In this document: positions 16,165-25,114 of the stretch, piece after piece
How positions within the stretch are numbered: position 1 is the stretch's first letter
How the letters are laid out: each line of letters begins with the position of its first letter
From: Singulisphaera sp. GP187
Lineage (GTDB): Bacteria; Planctomycetota; Phycisphaerae; Phycisphaerales; SM1A02
NCBI GenBank assembly: GCA_945862215.1
Contig: CAMAXY010000003.1
Coordinates: 1 to 64,000, forward strand
Direction of reading: 5' to 3'
DNA: 64,000 nucleotides
Translations under genes and position numbers: made by a program
Notes under the pieces: model-generated
The model's database searches: none
What the model was told of the DNA's origin: nothing
Seen by the model: only the letters and a program-made list of their open reading frames with translations

Positions 16165-19100
16165 ATGTTGCTGCTCCCAGAAATTTTTGACAAGAACGTC
16201 ATCGCGAATCCGCAAGGAATTGCAATCGATATTCCGTCTGGTCGTCGGCATCCCTGCCGCCGAACAATCACGTATGCCCAGCTTCACGCTGCGAGTTGCG
16301 CGATCGCCAATGCAATCGCAGAGTCTGCCAACGTCGCTTCCGATTCAATCGTCGCAATTCTCCTGCCTCGGGATACGGAGAGTTTGTATGCCGCCCAACT
16401 TGGAGTACTCAACATAGGAGCTGCGTTCACTTGCCTTGATCCACTTTTTCCAGATGAACACATTCGTTCAGTCTTGATTGACGCGGATGCAGCTGTCATA
16501 TTGACTGATTGTGTCGGTCGTGAACGCCTTGCAGCCAACAACATTGCTGGCTCACGAATCGTCATCGATGTCAGCACTATTCCAAATGCGACTTCACACA
16601 ATATCGCAGCACGCAATATTGATCCTTGCTCGCTTGCGTATGTCATCTATACATCTGGAACCACTGGCAAGCCCAAAGGTGTGATGATCGAACATCGCAG
16701 CATCGCGAATCTGGTCGAATCCGACCTCAACCGCTTTCGGCTTGGACCAGACGACCGTATTGCGCAATGTTCCTCGCCTGCATACGACTCATCGCTCGAA
16801 GAAACTTGGCTCGCCTTCGCTGTGGGCGCAACGCTTGTTCTTCTCGATGACGAAACCGTTCGACTTGGTCCCGACCTCGTGCCGTGGCTGAATAATGAAC
16901 GCATTACGGTCTTCTGCCCTCCCCCAACGCTGCTCCGATCGACTGGATGCGAAGACCCAGCGCGCGCGTTGCCTCTTTTGAAACTGATTTATGTCGGTGG
17001 CGAAGCGTTGCCACAAGATCTTGCAGATCTTTGGAGTCAGGAGCGCAGACTTGAAAATGGATATGGCCCAACTGAATGCACTGTGACCGTCGTTCGTACG
17101 CAAATCTTTGCAGGCGTTCCAGTCACAATCGGCCGAGCAGTTGAAGGGCATACTGCATACATCCTCGATGACACACTTTGCGAGACCGTTCATGGAAGCG
17201 AAGGCGAACTCTGTATCAGCGGCATCGGACTTGCACGCGGCTATCACAATCGACCCGAGATCACTGCAGAAAAATTTATTGTCCATCCCAAATTCGGGCG
17301 CATTTATCGAACGGGCGATCTGACTCGACTCGCGCCAAGTGGGGACATTGAATATCTCGGCCGCATTGATGGACAGATCAAACTCCGTGGGTATCGCGTG
17401 GAACTTGCCGCAATCGACGCACTTCTCGGTCAGTGCGAAGGCGTTCGCGAAGCCGCTTGCCGCGTGCAAGGCGAAGGCGCTTTACAAATCATCGTTGGAC
17501 ATATTGTGGCGATTTCGCCGAGCCAAAAACCAAATCACGATGCACTTCGCGCTGTACTTGCGCAAACTCTGCCCGCATATATGGTCCCCGCTCGATTCGC
17601 TGAAATCGACTGTGTACCGCGAACTGTTGCAGGAAAGATCGACCGAGCACGCTTGCCCGAAATCAACCAACAAGAAGATCGAAAACGCCCGCTTCAATCG
17701 CCACGCAGCACAATCGAACGGACAATCTGCAATGCGTTCGCTCGCGCAGTCAATCGCACTGGCGAAATCTCGATCGATGATGATTTTTTTATGGCGCTCG
17801 GCGGCGATTCACTCTCTGCCGTCAGCGCAATCTGCGAACTCCGTAAGAATCCTGCGACCGAGCGCTTGAGCGTTCGAGACATATATGAACATCGAACTCC
17901 CGAACGGTTGGCGCAGAGACTTGCCCTGACCGAGGGCTTGCCTGAAGTGACGCATTCTCCCCGAATCCGTGCAGGCATTCGTGCAGACGATCCGAGATTC
18001 GCATCCATTTGTCAAGCACTTGCCCTCCTCGCTCTCGCCATCGCAACTGGCGCAATTTCATATGTCATATTCTTGGGCATCATTCCGTCGAGCTTCGAAA
18101 ACCTTGGATTTGGCTGGTCGATTGCACTCGCGCCCTTTGTAACGTGCGTCGCGATTCTTCTCTTTGGGCTTCTAGCAATCACGCTGACTGTCTCTGCAAA
18201 ACGGATTCTCTTGGGAGAAGTCCGACCAATCACGACCCCAGTCTTCAGCGCAACATATTTGCGTCACTGGATTGTCCAACAATTCGCTCGGTTGATTCCA
18301 TGGGGATTGATCGAAGGAACTGTCTTTTACAATTCTGTTTTACGTTTGCTTGGCGCAAAGATTGGCAAGCGTGTTCACATCCACCGAGGAGTAGAACTGC
18401 GTCGTGGTGGTTGGGACCTGCTGACAATCGGTGATGACGTCACGCTTGCACAAGAATCCACGCTCACTCTGATTGATTTACGCGACGGGCAGTTTATTCT
18501 TGCCCCGATCACAATTCGAGATCGATGCACTGTCGATGTGCGTGCTGGCCTTGGGCAATATGCAGAAATGCAGTCCGATTCGTCTCTCGCACCGCTCTCT
18601 TGGTTGGACAATGGCGCATGCATTCCCCAAGGCGAAAAATGGGATGGTGTTCCTGCAATCAAAGTTGCAATGAACCCAATCGCAATCTCTGCAACACGCG
18701 GGCGATCACTGAATTCAAACATGCACGGATTTCTGATGGTCGGCGCGCGTCTTGCGCTTGGAATCATTGCGACAATTCCTTGGATTATTCTTTCATGGCT
18801 GCTTCACTATGAGTGGAACACCGTTGAACCCTCCATCATTGCAGCAATCATTGTCATCGCATCACCGCTCTGCGTGATCGGGGCGCTCATTACACAAGCA
18901 CTCACCCTCCGCCTGCTCGGCCGTACGAAATCTGGCGTCATCAATCGCTGGAGCGTTGAATACATTTCAATTTGGGCAAAGTCGCAAGCGGTCGAATCCG
19001 CCGGACGTTGGTTGAGCGGAACGCTCTTCTGGCCAACATGGCTTCGCCTGGCAGGAATGCGAATTGGAAAGGGATGCGAGATCTCCACGATCATCGATGT

Positions 19101-20103
19101 CGTTCCAGATACTGTCACGATCGGCGAGACCTGCTTCTTCGCAGATGGAATCTATTTCGCATCGCCGCGTGTCGATCGCAACAGTGTTTTCATCGGCGAG
19201 ACCTCAATCGGCGACAACACTTTTATTGGAAACCACGCTGTCATCTCCGCAGGCTTTACCTATTCGCCAGATTATTTCGTTGGAGTCAGCACCGTCGCAG
19301 ATGCAACTGTCACACACCAGGAAACTGCATGGTTTGGCCATCCTGCGATGCAACTTCCACGGCGAGATGTCGTGAGTGCGGATCGCACATTGACCCACGA
19401 TCCAAATTTTATTCGATACGCAGATCGTTTCTTCTGGGAATTCCTGCGATTCACTCTGCCAATTTTTCCAATTGGAGTTGGCTGGTGTTGGTGGGGTGCA
19501 ATCAATGAATCCGCCAAACATTTCCCGGCAACAATCACAGCGCTTGTCATCGCGCCACTCGCGATTCTTGCTGCCGCTTTCATCATGGTCACTTCGATCG
19601 TCATCCTGAAGTGGGCACTGCTTGGGCGCGTTCGTCCTGGTCAGCACGCGCTTTGGAGCTGTTGGTGCAGTCGCTGGGATTTTCTCTTTGTTGCATGGGG
19701 CTTTTATGCACGGGGAACTCTTGAGCGACTGGACGGAACCATTTTCCTCAATGCGTTTCTGAGATTGATCGGAGTTCGAATCGGCAAACGCGTCGTGCTC
19801 GGGCACGGATTTACTCAAGTGGTCGATCCAGACATGCTTTCGTTTGGCGACGATGCCACAGTCGCCTGCAACTTCCAAGCTCACAGCTTCGAAGACCGAA
19901 TTTTGAAAATTGATTCCGTCCGCATCGAAGATCGTGCGACTCTTGGACATCATGCTGTTCTCTTTTATGGCTCAACAATTGGCAAAGGCGCACTCGTCAC
20001 GCATCACAGTGTCATCATGAAGAATGAGAAGATCGAATCGGATGCGATCTACTGCGGATGTCCGGCGGTTCGGTTAACAGCAAGTGACGTTGATTCGGCG
20101 TGA
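16165..20103 (+). CDS. Pls/PosA-type synthetase: adenylation, carrier and membrane hexapeptide domains
   Basis: A 1312-residue protein close in size and plan to epsilon-poly-lysine synthetase (Pls). Residues 1-520 are an amino-acid adenylation domain: YTSGTTGKPKG (A3, near 163), ENGYGPTE (A5), GELCISGIGLARGY (A6), YRTGDL (A7) and VAGKIDRARL with the catalytic Lys (A10). A carrier domain follows with DDFFMALGGDSLSAV, the phosphopantetheine serine near residue 549. The rest has about six membrane helices separating three soluble parts that each contain hexapeptide repeats (LLGAKIGKRVHI, LAGMRIGKGCEI, LIGVRIGKRVVL). There is no condensation or thioesterase domain. By family, it should make a short homo-oligomer of one amino acid. 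The ATG at 16165 is preferred over 16072, which would overlap the SET gene. Confidence 0.9.
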   Translation: MLLLPEIFDKNVIANPQGIAIDIPSGRRHPCRRTITYAQLHAASCAIANAIAESANVASDSIVAILLPRDTESLYAAQLGVLNIGAAFTCLDPLFPDEHIRSVLIDADAAVILTDCVGRERLAANNIAGSRIVIDVSTIPNATSHNIAARNIDPCSLAYVIYTSGTTGKPKGVMIEHRSIANLVESDLNRFRLGPDDRIAQCSSPAYDSSLEETWLAFAVGATLVLLDDETVRLGPDLVPWLNNERITVFCPPPTLLRSTGCEDPARALPLLKLIYVGGEALPQDLADLWSQERRLENGYGPTECTVTVVRTQIFAGVPVTIGRAVEGHTAYILDDTLCETVHGSEGELCISGIGLARGYHNRPEITAEKFIVHPKFGRIYRTGDLTRLAPSGDIEYLGRIDGQIKLRGYRVELAAIDALLGQCEGVREAACRVQGEGALQIIVGHIVAISPSQKPNHDALRAVLAQTLPAYMVPARFAEIDCVPRTVAGKIDRARLPEINQQEDRKRPLQSPRSTIERTICNAFARAVNRTGEISIDDDFFMALGGDSLSAVSAICELRKNPATERLSVRDIYEHRTPERLAQRLALTEGLPEVTHSPRIRAGIRADDPRFASICQALALLALAIATGAISYVIFLGIIPSSFENLGFGWSIALAPFVTCVAILLFGLLAITLTVSAKRILLGEVRPITTPVFSATYLRHWIVQQFARLIPWGLIEGTVFYNSVLRLLGAKIGKRVHIHRGVELRRGGWDLLTIGDDVTLAQESTLTLIDLRDGQFILAPITIRDRCTVDVRAGLGQYAEMQSDSSLAPLSWLDNGACIPQGEKWDGVPAIKVAMNPIAISATRGRSLNSNMHGFLMVGARLALGIIATIPWIILSWLLHYEWNTVEPSIIAAIIVIASPLCVIGALITQALTLRLLGRTKSGVINRWSVEYISIWAKSQAVESAGRWLSGTLFWPTWLRLAGMRIGKGCEISTIIDVVPDTVTIGETCFFADGIYFASPRVDRNSVFIGETSIGDNTFIGNHAVISAGFTYSPDYFVGVSTVADATVTHQETAWFGHPAMQLPRRDVVSADRTLTHDPNFIRYADRFFWEFLRFTLPIFPIGVGWCWWGAINESAKHFPATITALVIAPLAILAAAFIMVTSIVILKWALLGRVRPGQHALWSCWCSRWDFLFVAWGFYARGTLERLDGTIFLNAFLRLIGVRIGKRVVLGHGFTQVVDPDMLSFGDDATVACNFQAHSFEDRILKIDSVRIEDRATLGHHAVLFYGSTIGKGALVTHHSVIMKNEKIESDAIYCGCPAVRLTASDVDSA

Positions 20104-20521
20104 TAGCCTGGCAAAATTGCCCGAACGATTTCTGGCCAGTTCTGCGATTACTTGCGACAAATGCGTATCCAAAATCCAACAACGCAGATGGGAACAGTCG
20201 CATTGGCGCCGCCAAATTCCACGGAAATCCAAGTGCAACTGAAATCGCAAGCACCGCTCTCGAACGATTCAGAAACTCACCATTACGCCAGACAACAAGG
20301 CTCGTCTGTAAATCATGGCCAAATTGTTTGCGAATCGCCTTCTCCCACTCTGTATTGGCAAGAGATTGCAGCGGCACAAATCGAAAAGACTCCGCACGCG
20401 ATCGTCTGAGAAGAAATCGAATTGATCTGTGACACATTGCGCAGTCACCATCAAAGAAAACCAACATTGGTTCGATTGTGAATGCGCTGACATGCGGCGG
20501 TGTGACCATGCCTTGCGTCAT
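20015..20521 (-). CDS. DCC-family thiol-disulfide oxidoreductase-like protein
   Basis: A 168-residue protein with the DCC domain: VFFDGDCAMCHRSIRFLLRR holds the redox-type C-x-x-C in the name-giving context DGDC-x-x-C, and FVASNRRTGQK is the usual closing motif. The function of this family is poorly known. The ATG at 20521 overlaps the stop of the glycosyltransferase gene as ATGA. The 3' end runs 89 nt into the end of the convergent synthetase gene; the last 40 residues, rich in Ser and Arg, come from that overlap and are probably not conserved. Confidence 0.8.
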   Translation of the reverse strand: MTQGMVTPPHVSAFTIEPMLVFFDGDCAMCHRSIRFLLRRSRAESFRFVPLQSLANTEWEKAIRKQFGHDLQTSLVVWRNGEFLNRSRAVLAISVALGFPWNLAAPMRLFPSALLDFGYAFVASNRRTGQKSFGQFCQAITPNQRHLLLTEPPDIRSRSHPIRSSHSS

Positions 20522-22266
20522 TTCACTGATGCGCACCAACTGCGCCATGCTTCTCGCAGCGCAGCATGGAAGCGATCTGCGTAGGCAACTTGATCGCATA
20601 GGACAGATGCTTGCATTTCACTGCGAAGTCCAAAGCGAAGCGTTTGCAAACGGTCGCGATCTGTCGCAAGTCGTGATGCGATTGCTGCAAAATCTTCCGG
20701 TGAATTCGCAACCCACTCTTTGTGCCCAGCGGCGTACAAGATGCTCTTGCTGACTCGCGCCGAATGTCGATCTCCTTCGATCGTCACCAACGGCACTCCC
20801 ATCCAGAGGGCTTCACAGGTCGTTGTCGTTCCGTTATATGGAGTCGTATCGAGCGCAACATGTACACGCGAATACAGATTCCAGTGATCTTGCAATCCTT
20901 TGGTATATGCAACAATATCGACGCGTTCACTTGGAATTCCATTTGATGCGAGTCTCTCCAAGAAGAACTCACGGCTGCCTGGATCTGCGATTGCCTTGCA
21001 TTTCAGCAGCAGGCGCGAATTTGGGACAGCGTTCAAAGCGCCTGCCCACAGCGCGACTGAACGCGGCGTGATCTTTGCAGCCAAGTTGAACGATCCAAAA
21101 ATGATTGGTCCATCAACCGCAGGCATCGCCGGCTCTGGCGCATTTTTCGGAGGGGAATAACAGAGAAAACAAGGATCAATCCGCAAGAGGCGTTCGGTGC
21201 AAAGCGCGTCGCTCTCTGGACCATCTGTAATCGAATCGACGATGCGCCACCCAACTGCAGGATGTCCAGTGGTATTTGGATAACCAATCGCAGAGACGAT
21301 GACTGGTGCGGGAGAAGAATCAAGCGCAGTCAGTTGACCGCCAGATGTATGCCCGCCAAGTTCAACGAGTACATCAATATTGTTGCTTCGAATCATTTGA
21401 TCAAGCGCTTCATCTCCCACTGAAAACGCATCTATCCATTTGTCGCTTCTTTCTCGGATGCGTTCACGTATCTCGTCTCCAACTCTTGCCACATCTGTGG
21501 CAAAGATGGTCAGCGTGCAACCTTGTGGACGATTGCGCATGAATGGCTCTGCAAAATACGCAACCGAATGCGTCCGCATATCACCAGATAAAACGCCAAT
21601 TCGCAGCGGTCGATCAGGCGATGGATCTGTGCGGGCTGGCAAATTGCACGTCCGAACGCACTGCGCATAATCTCGGTGCGCTTGTGATACAAATTCCACT
21701 GGGAAATCAGGATAATTCAAGCTAAAAAGCGAACTCGATCGAAGTCCCGCATCCTTTGGTGCCGTTGCGACCGCGCGCTTATATTCTGAAATCGCCTCCT
21801 CCACGCGCCCCGCATCTTTGAGAACACTTGCTAGGTTGCGCGAAAGTTCCGGCCAATCTGGGCGCAGTTCCAGGCCACGCCGCCCCGCTTCGATTCCTCC
21901 AATCGAATCACCAATCGCCGCGCACGCCAAGATCATATTCAAATATCCGCGCGAATAGTTTGGATCTATTTCGATCGCTTTGCGCAGTTGATCTACTGCT
22001 TCCTCGGCACTACCATTATTCATGAGTGCATTGGCATAATTATTTCGATACGCCGTCACGTTCGGCGCAGCGGCAACCGCTCTGCCCAAGTGATGAATTG
22101 CTTGCGCCATTTCTCCTGCTTGCATCAGCAACATTCCAAATATCTGGACAGCATCGAAGTCATTCGGCTTGCGTTTGATCAGAAGTCGCAGTGACGCGAG
22201 TGCGGCATCAAGCTTCCCATCATTCGCATCTTTTAATGCTCTCTCGAGCGTTATTTCCCTAGACAT
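20518..22266 (-). CDS. TPR protein with SPINDLY/OGT-type glycosyltransferase domain
   Basis: A 582-residue protein. The N-terminal 190 residues form about five TPR units (for example NYSRGYLNMILACAAIGDSI). The rest is a family 41 glycosyltransferase: RIGVLSGDMRTHSVAYF opens the catalytic half, VELGGHTSGGQL holds the conserved histidine loop, IGYPNTTGHPAVGWRIVD and TTPYNGTTTTCEALWMGVP and GDRHSARVSKSIL match the UDP-sugar binding end. Relatives add O-GlcNAc or another sugar to Ser/Thr of proteins or act on surface structures. The acceptor is unknown. The DCC gene is translationally coupled behind it. Confidence 0.9.
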   Translation of the reverse strand: MSREITLERALKDANDGKLDAALASLRLLIKRKPNDFDAVQIFGMLLMQAGEMAQAIHHLGRAVAAAPNVTAYRNNYANALMNNGSAEEAVDQLRKAIEIDPNYSRGYLNMILACAAIGDSIGGIEAGRRGLELRPDWPELSRNLASVLKDAGRVEEAISEYKRAVATAPKDAGLRSSSLFSLNYPDFPVEFVSQAHRDYAQCVRTCNLPARTDPSPDRPLRIGVLSGDMRTHSVAYFAEPFMRNRPQGCTLTIFATDVARVGDEIRERIRERSDKWIDAFSVGDEALDQMIRSNNIDVLVELGGHTSGGQLTALDSSPAPVIVSAIGYPNTTGHPAVGWRIVDSITDGPESDALCTERLLRIDPCFLCYSPPKNAPEPAMPAVDGPIIFGSFNLAAKITPRSVALWAGALNAVPNSRLLLKCKAIADPGSREFFLERLASNGIPSERVDIVAYTKGLQDHWNLYSRVHVALDTTPYNGTTTTCEALWMGVPLVTIEGDRHSARVSKSILYAAGHKEWVANSPEDFAAIASRLATDRDRLQTLRFGLRSEMQASVLCDQVAYADRFHAALREAWRSWCASVK

Positions 22267-22313
22267 AATCGCATCCTAGTTTGGTTGCCTGCAGAACGAA
22301 ATGCGCTGAAGAC

Positions 22314-22976
22314 CTATTGCAATCGCGCAAGAATTTTTGCTGCAGCGCTCGACGAAAGTGTGACCGACTGCCCTCTTTTCACCTGCAGCGTGATCGAATC
22401 TCCTTCTGGACTGAGGGCTTGCACGGTGACACACACTCCAGGTTTCAGCCCACTTTGTGCGACAAACTTTAAGAACGCACGGTCTTGATCCAAGATTCGA
22501 ACGATCTCCACCTTTGCCCCTTTGATATATGCAGAGAGCGCTTTGCCGCGCAATTCTGAAACTTTGCCCGATGCGCTTGGGATAGGGTCGCCGTGTGGAT
22601 CCGTCGAAGGGCGACCAAGAAATTCATCCAAGCGGTCGAGCGTGCGCGGGGACAATGCATGTTCAAGTCGCTCTGCTTCTTCATGGACATCGGCCCAGTC
22701 CAAGTTCAGCGTCGAAACAAGAAATGTCTCGATGATTCGGTGTCGGCGAAGAACATCAAGCGCGACTTTCTTGCCCATCGTAGTCAGCGTGATACCGCTG
22801 TACCTCGGGGCTTTCACCAACTTCAACTTCGCAAGCCGCTTGATCATGCTTGTCGCCGTCCCCTTTGTCACATCAACTTCCTGCGCAAGGCGAACGACGC
22901 CAGCTTCACCGCTGGGCGATTCTCGACAGAGCACATAAATCGCCTTAATGTAATTCTCGACGGTTTCCGTAGCCAT
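22314..22976 (-). CDS. mntR: DtxR/MntR-family metal-dependent repressor
   Basis: A 220-residue regulator. The N-terminal winged helix is the DtxR type (ETVENYIKAIYVLC, VTKGTATSMIKRLAKLKLV), the dimerisation domain has RRHRIIETFL and DVHEEAERLEHALSPRTLDRLDEFLGRP with the metal-ligand Glu and His residues, and residues about 145-220 form an FeoA/SH3-like domain. It is divergent from the Nramp transporter, the classic arrangement for manganese control. The presence of the SH3-like domain is more like DtxR than short MntR, so iron cannot be excluded as co-repressor. Confidence 0.9.
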   Translation of the reverse strand: MATETVENYIKAIYVLCRESPSGEAGVVRLAQEVDVTKGTATSMIKRLAKLKLVKAPRYSGITLTTMGKKVALDVLRRHRIIETFLVSTLNLDWADVHEEAERLEHALSPRTLDRLDEFLGRPSTDPHGDPIPSASGKVSELRGKALSAYIKGAKVEIVRILDQDRAFLKFVAQSGLKPGVCVTVQALSPEGDSITLQVKRGQSVTLSSSAAAKILARLQ

Positions 22977-23020
22977 GATCGAACCATTCTACCAACTGAA
23001 TAAATGAATCATCAAAGAAG

Positions 23021-23041
23021 TTTGAACACCCATCATTCAAA
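23021..23041. promoter_or_regulatory. Inverted repeat in the mntR-mntH intergenic region (candidate operator)
   Basis: TTTGAA (23021-23026) and TTCAAA (23036-23041) form a perfect 6-9-6 inverted repeat. It lies between the divergent repressor and transporter genes. Confidence 0.5.
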
Positions 23042-23042
23042 T

Positions 23043-23058
23043 GTTTGACGACTCAAAC
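23043..23058. promoter_or_regulatory. Second inverted repeat before mntH (candidate operator)
   Basis: GTTTGA CGAC TCAAAC is a perfect 6-4-6 inverted repeat using the same TTTGA/TCAAA half-sites as the repeat 2 bp to its left. Together they suggest a two-dimer binding site. Confidence 0.45.
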
Positions 23059-23097
23059 TTTATTGGTACTCTTTCAATTCGTCCCAACCCATCCCAT

Positions 23098-24456
23098 ATG
23101 GACCAGCAACCGACTTCTTCCGCAAACAACCCCGCTGCTTGGCGCAGAAACCGCACGATTCATTCGCTTGCGGAGGCGTATTCCACAGTGCATGTGCCAA
23201 TGAATGCTGGTTGGTGGAAAAAACTGATGGCATTCAGCGGCCCCGGCATGATGGTCGCTGTTGGATACATGGACCCCGGCAATTGGGCGACAGATCTTGC
23301 TGGTGGTGCTCAATTTGGATATGCACTTCTCTCTGTTGTGCTGATCTCCAACTTGATGGCGATCTTGCTGCAACATTTGTCAGTCAAACTTGGAGTGGTT
23401 GCAGAACGCGATTTGGCGCAGGCTTGCCGCGATCACTTTGGACGCAAGACTTCTTTCGCACTTTGGGTTTTGTGCGAAATTGCAATCGCAGCATGCGATC
23501 TTGCAGAAGTCATCGGTTCAGCCATCGCACTGAATCTGCTCTTTGGAATCCCTCTTGTTTGGGGAGTCGTCATCACCGCAGCGGATGTTCTGCTGATTCT
23601 CGCACTGCAAAGCAAAGGTTGGCGTGCCATCGAAACAATCGTTGCGGGACTTGTTTTCTTAATCGGCGGCTGCTTCATTTATGAAATTGTTGCATCTCGC
23701 CCCGACTTGCCTGAAATGTTGCGTGGCTTCATCCCAACCACGCAAATAGTCGTCAATCCAGGAATGCTTTACATCGCAATCGGCATTCTTGGTGCGACCG
23801 TTATGCCGCACAATCTCTACTTGCATTCCGCGATTGTGCAAACGCGCGACTATCCACGCGACGACACGGGCAAGCGTGTTGCGATTCGATATGCCACCGC
23901 CGATTCGACCATCGCCTTGCTCTTTGCATTTTTTATCAACGCCGCAATCTTGATTCTTGCCGCAGCAACATTTCATGAAACCGGCCATCAAGATGTTGCA
24001 GGAATCGAGGATGCATATGAACTGCTCACTCCCGTTCTGGGTGCATCTCTCGCTAGCACGGTTTTCGCAGTTGCACTTCTTGCATCGGGACAGAATTCGA
24101 CCTTGACTGGGACGCTTGCTGGGCAAGTGGTAATGGAAGGTTTTCTTGACATCAAATTGCGACCTTGGATTCGACGATTGATCACGCGCTTGATCGCAAT
24201 CATTCCTGCAGTCATTGTCGCTGCGATGTATGGGGCTTCAGGTGTGAATAAATTGCTGATTCTGAGTCAGGTCATTCTGTCACTCCAACTGTCTTTTGCA
24301 GTTGTGCCTTTGGTGTGGTTCACGAGCAGCAAGATCAAGATGGGGCGATTTGTGAATGCGCCTTGGCTGATTGCAACCGCGTGGATCATTACTGCAATCA
24401 TCGCTCTGCTGAACGCTTTCTTGCTTTTTCAAATTGTTTTGGGATCAGCAGAATAA
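23098..24456 (+). CDS. mntH: Nramp-family manganese/iron transporter
   Basis: A 452-residue proton-coupled metal importer with about 11 membrane segments. [19 protein letters not shown] is the metal-binding helix 1 motif (DPGN), and [19 protein letters not shown] is the helix 6 motif (MPHN). Both are intact, as needed for Mn(II) or Fe(II) transport. The divergent DtxR/MntR gene points to manganese control. I prefer the ATG at 23098: the in-frame ATG at 23041 would put part of both inverted repeats inside the coding sequence. Neither start has a clear Shine-Dalgarno site. Confidence 0.92.
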   Translation: MDQQPTSSANNPAAWRRNRTIHSLAEAYSTVHVPMNAGWWKKLMAFSGPGMMVAVGYMDPGNWATDLAGGAQFGYALLSVVLISNLMAILLQHLSVKLGVVAERDLAQACRDHFGRKTSFALWVLCEIAIAACDLAEVIGSAIALNLLFGIPLVWGVVITAADVLLILALQSKGWRAIETIVAGLVFLIGGCFIYEIVASRPDLPEMLRGFIPTTQIVVNPGMLYIAIGILGATVMPHNLYLHSAIVQTRDYPRDDTGKRVAIRYATADSTIALLFAFFINAAILILAAATFHETGHQDVAGIEDAYELLTPVLGASLASTVFAVALLASGQNSTLTGTLAGQVVMEGFLDIKLRPWIRRLITRLIAIIPAVIVAAMYGASGVNKLLILSQVILSLQLSFAVVPLVWFTSSKIKMGRFVNAPWLIATAWIITAIIALLNAFLLFQIVLGSAE

Positions 24457-24486
24457 CTTTCTCGGTGGCGTATACAATCTAAAACT

Positions 24487-24753
24487 ATGCCACACACTCA
24501 ACTCACTCTCAAGCAGATTTTTGCGCACCCAACATCTCACAATATTCACTGGAGGGATATCGTTCATATGTTCGAGGGCCTCGGGGGAACAACGGAAGAG
24601 ACGAAGAAAGAACATCTCAAAGTGAAACTCAACGGAAAAGAAATGACCTTTGGTGTCCCTCGGCACGGGCATCACACGCTCGAAAATAACGACGAGATTG
24701 GTCACATTCGCAGGTTCCTTCGAGATTGTGGATGCGAGCCTAAAGCGGAGTAA
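24487..24753 (+). CDS. HicA-like small protein without HicB partner
   Basis: An 88-residue protein of the pattern LKQIFAHPTSHNIHWRDI ... LKVKLNGKEMTFGVPRHG ... HIRRFLRDCG. This recalls a widespread group annotated as HicA-like toxins with a double-stranded RNA-binding-like fold. In that group a histidine in the PRHG region aligns with the catalytic histidine. No HicB antitoxin gene lies beside it, so an active toxin-antitoxin pair is doubtful. It follows mntH by 30 bp on the same strand. Confidence 0.6.
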   Translation: MPHTQLTLKQIFAHPTSHNIHWRDIVHMFEGLGGTTEETKKEHLKVKLNGKEMTFGVPRHGHHTLENNDEIGHIRRFLRDCGCEPKAE

Positions 24754-25114
24754 GCCGACTCTGAACATGAGAGTCCGTCCGACAAACGATCAGATTCGCG
24801 TCGCCTTTGAAGCCGTGCGTGACTCTCCAGCATTTTCTGAGAGCGCAAAATTAACGGAATCGAGAACTCTCTCTTTGCGACTCTACAGGTGCATTACACC
24901 ACAGCTGAAATTGTCGAATTGACTGCGATGATTGGATTGATTTCGATGCTCAATATGTTTAATAACTGTTTACAAATTACGTATCACGGCGAATACGAAT
25001 CAAAATAATTTCGCGATCTGATCGTCAATGGCAACGACTTGACGGCGCTGCTCTCCGCGTGGGGAAATTGCAACTGACAGCTTCGGGCGTAAGTTCCTCG
25101 ACTATTCTTTCCGG
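24754..25114. other. Gene-free region holding a decayed gene tail
   Basis: No intact gene of convincing composition is visible. Its right part contains the dockerin-like remnant listed separately. Confidence 0.5.
25009..25077 (+). pseudogene. Remnant of a dockerin-like C-terminus
   Basis: Between an in-frame TAA (25006-25008) and TGA (25075-25077) the frame reads FRDLIVNGNDLTALLSAWGNCN-stop in two pieces: FRDLIVNGNDL and TALLSAWGNCN. This is the second dockerin-like EF-hand repeat with Cys tail that ends planctomycete secreted proteins; the intact gene at 25952 ends with the same type (GDGIISGQDLAIVLTTWGP). No start codon or upstream body is recognisable, so I read it as the surviving end of a lost gene. 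Confidence 0.6.

Noticed and set aside
23041-23097. Earlier ATG for mntH at 23041
   Set aside because: It would place part of the two inverted repeats inside the coding sequence and adds residues with no counterpart in Nramp proteins that I recognise.
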